From the NCBI RefSeq assembly GCF_005405885.1, contig NZ_BJFL01000036.1, forward strand, positions 1 through 43,222: a DNA stretch of 43,222 nt. Direction: 5' to 3'. Within the stretch, counting starts at the first letter, position 1; each line of letters starts with the position of its first letter. The notes beneath the pieces were generated by a model, which searched no databases, had not been told where the DNA came from, and worked only from the letters and a program-made list of their open reading frames with translations. Of this stretch, positions 43,212 to 43,222 are shown piece by piece. The translations under genes and the position numbers were made by a program. The DNA is from Gandjariella thermophila (lineage in GTDB: Bacteria; Actinomycetota; Actinomycetes; Mycobacteriales; Pseudonocardiaceae).

Positions 43212-43222
43212 CGTCGTTTCGG

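Overview
The window is high-GC actinobacterial DNA. The gene order prfB-ftsE-ftsX-smpB-ssrA, and further right UPF0182, PPA1309-type, Lon-like PDZ protease, DUF2342, ABC1 kinase, whiB7 and uvrD2, is the conserved chromosomal order known from Mycobacterium and relatives. Many genes look leaderless (a -10 box 6-9 bases before GTG/ATG), initiator tRNA genes lack CCA, and a GlnR box precedes glnA. This fits a Pseudonocardiaceae-like organism (Amycolatopsis, Saccharothrix and similar). The family assignment is an inference.

Left accessory region (1 to about 5680): an integrated mobile element. It carries the end of a glycosyltransferase gene overlapping an alanyl-tRNA-synthetase-like gene, a Replic_Relax-type replication-relaxation gene behind a small coupled ORF, a dense array of ten CGAGAC/GTCTCG hexamers, a 78-aa protein, and a large serine recombinase. 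The recombinase reading frame runs into the 3' end of the tmRNA gene, so the element most likely sits at an attachment site in ssrA. Its leader holds a possible leaderless Cys-containing minipeptide and a perfect 15-bp hairpin.

Core block 1 (5681-10250): ssrA (tag AKTNRAEFALAA), smpB, ftsX, ftsE and prfB, all on the minus strand, joining trans-translation, divisome ABC transport and termination. RF2 reads SPY where SPF is expected. A PadR-type regulator follows. Block 2 (10720-18439): a peptide/nickel-type ABC importer with two permeases, one fused double ATPase and two tandem lipoprotein binding proteins. Block 3: a DUF3592-like membrane protein, two identical initiator tRNA genes separated by an 88-bp tandem repeat with terminators, then the UPF0182-DUF2342 group, a SprT-like metallopeptidase, a DUF5679 zinc ribbon, a ThiF/cyclodehydratase-like protein and an ABC1 kinase. 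Block 4 (30260-36808): AbiEi-like protein, small zinc ribbon, methyltransferase, a nested inverted-repeat element, and whiB7 with a complete attenuator (73-codon uORF, hairpin over the uORF stop, 17-bp terminator stem with a T5 tract), then uvrD2 and DUF4191. Block 5: RDD protein, GlnR box, glnA and its terminator.

Right accessory region (39025 to the end): beside the glnA terminator lies a helicase with a PD-(D/E)XK-like C-terminus, split by an in-frame TGA, convergent with a gene for a possible nuclease with a sigma-region-4-like HTH that is open at the window edge. This pair is the best candidate for an undescribed (perhaps antiviral) system. Its function is inferred from domains and position only.
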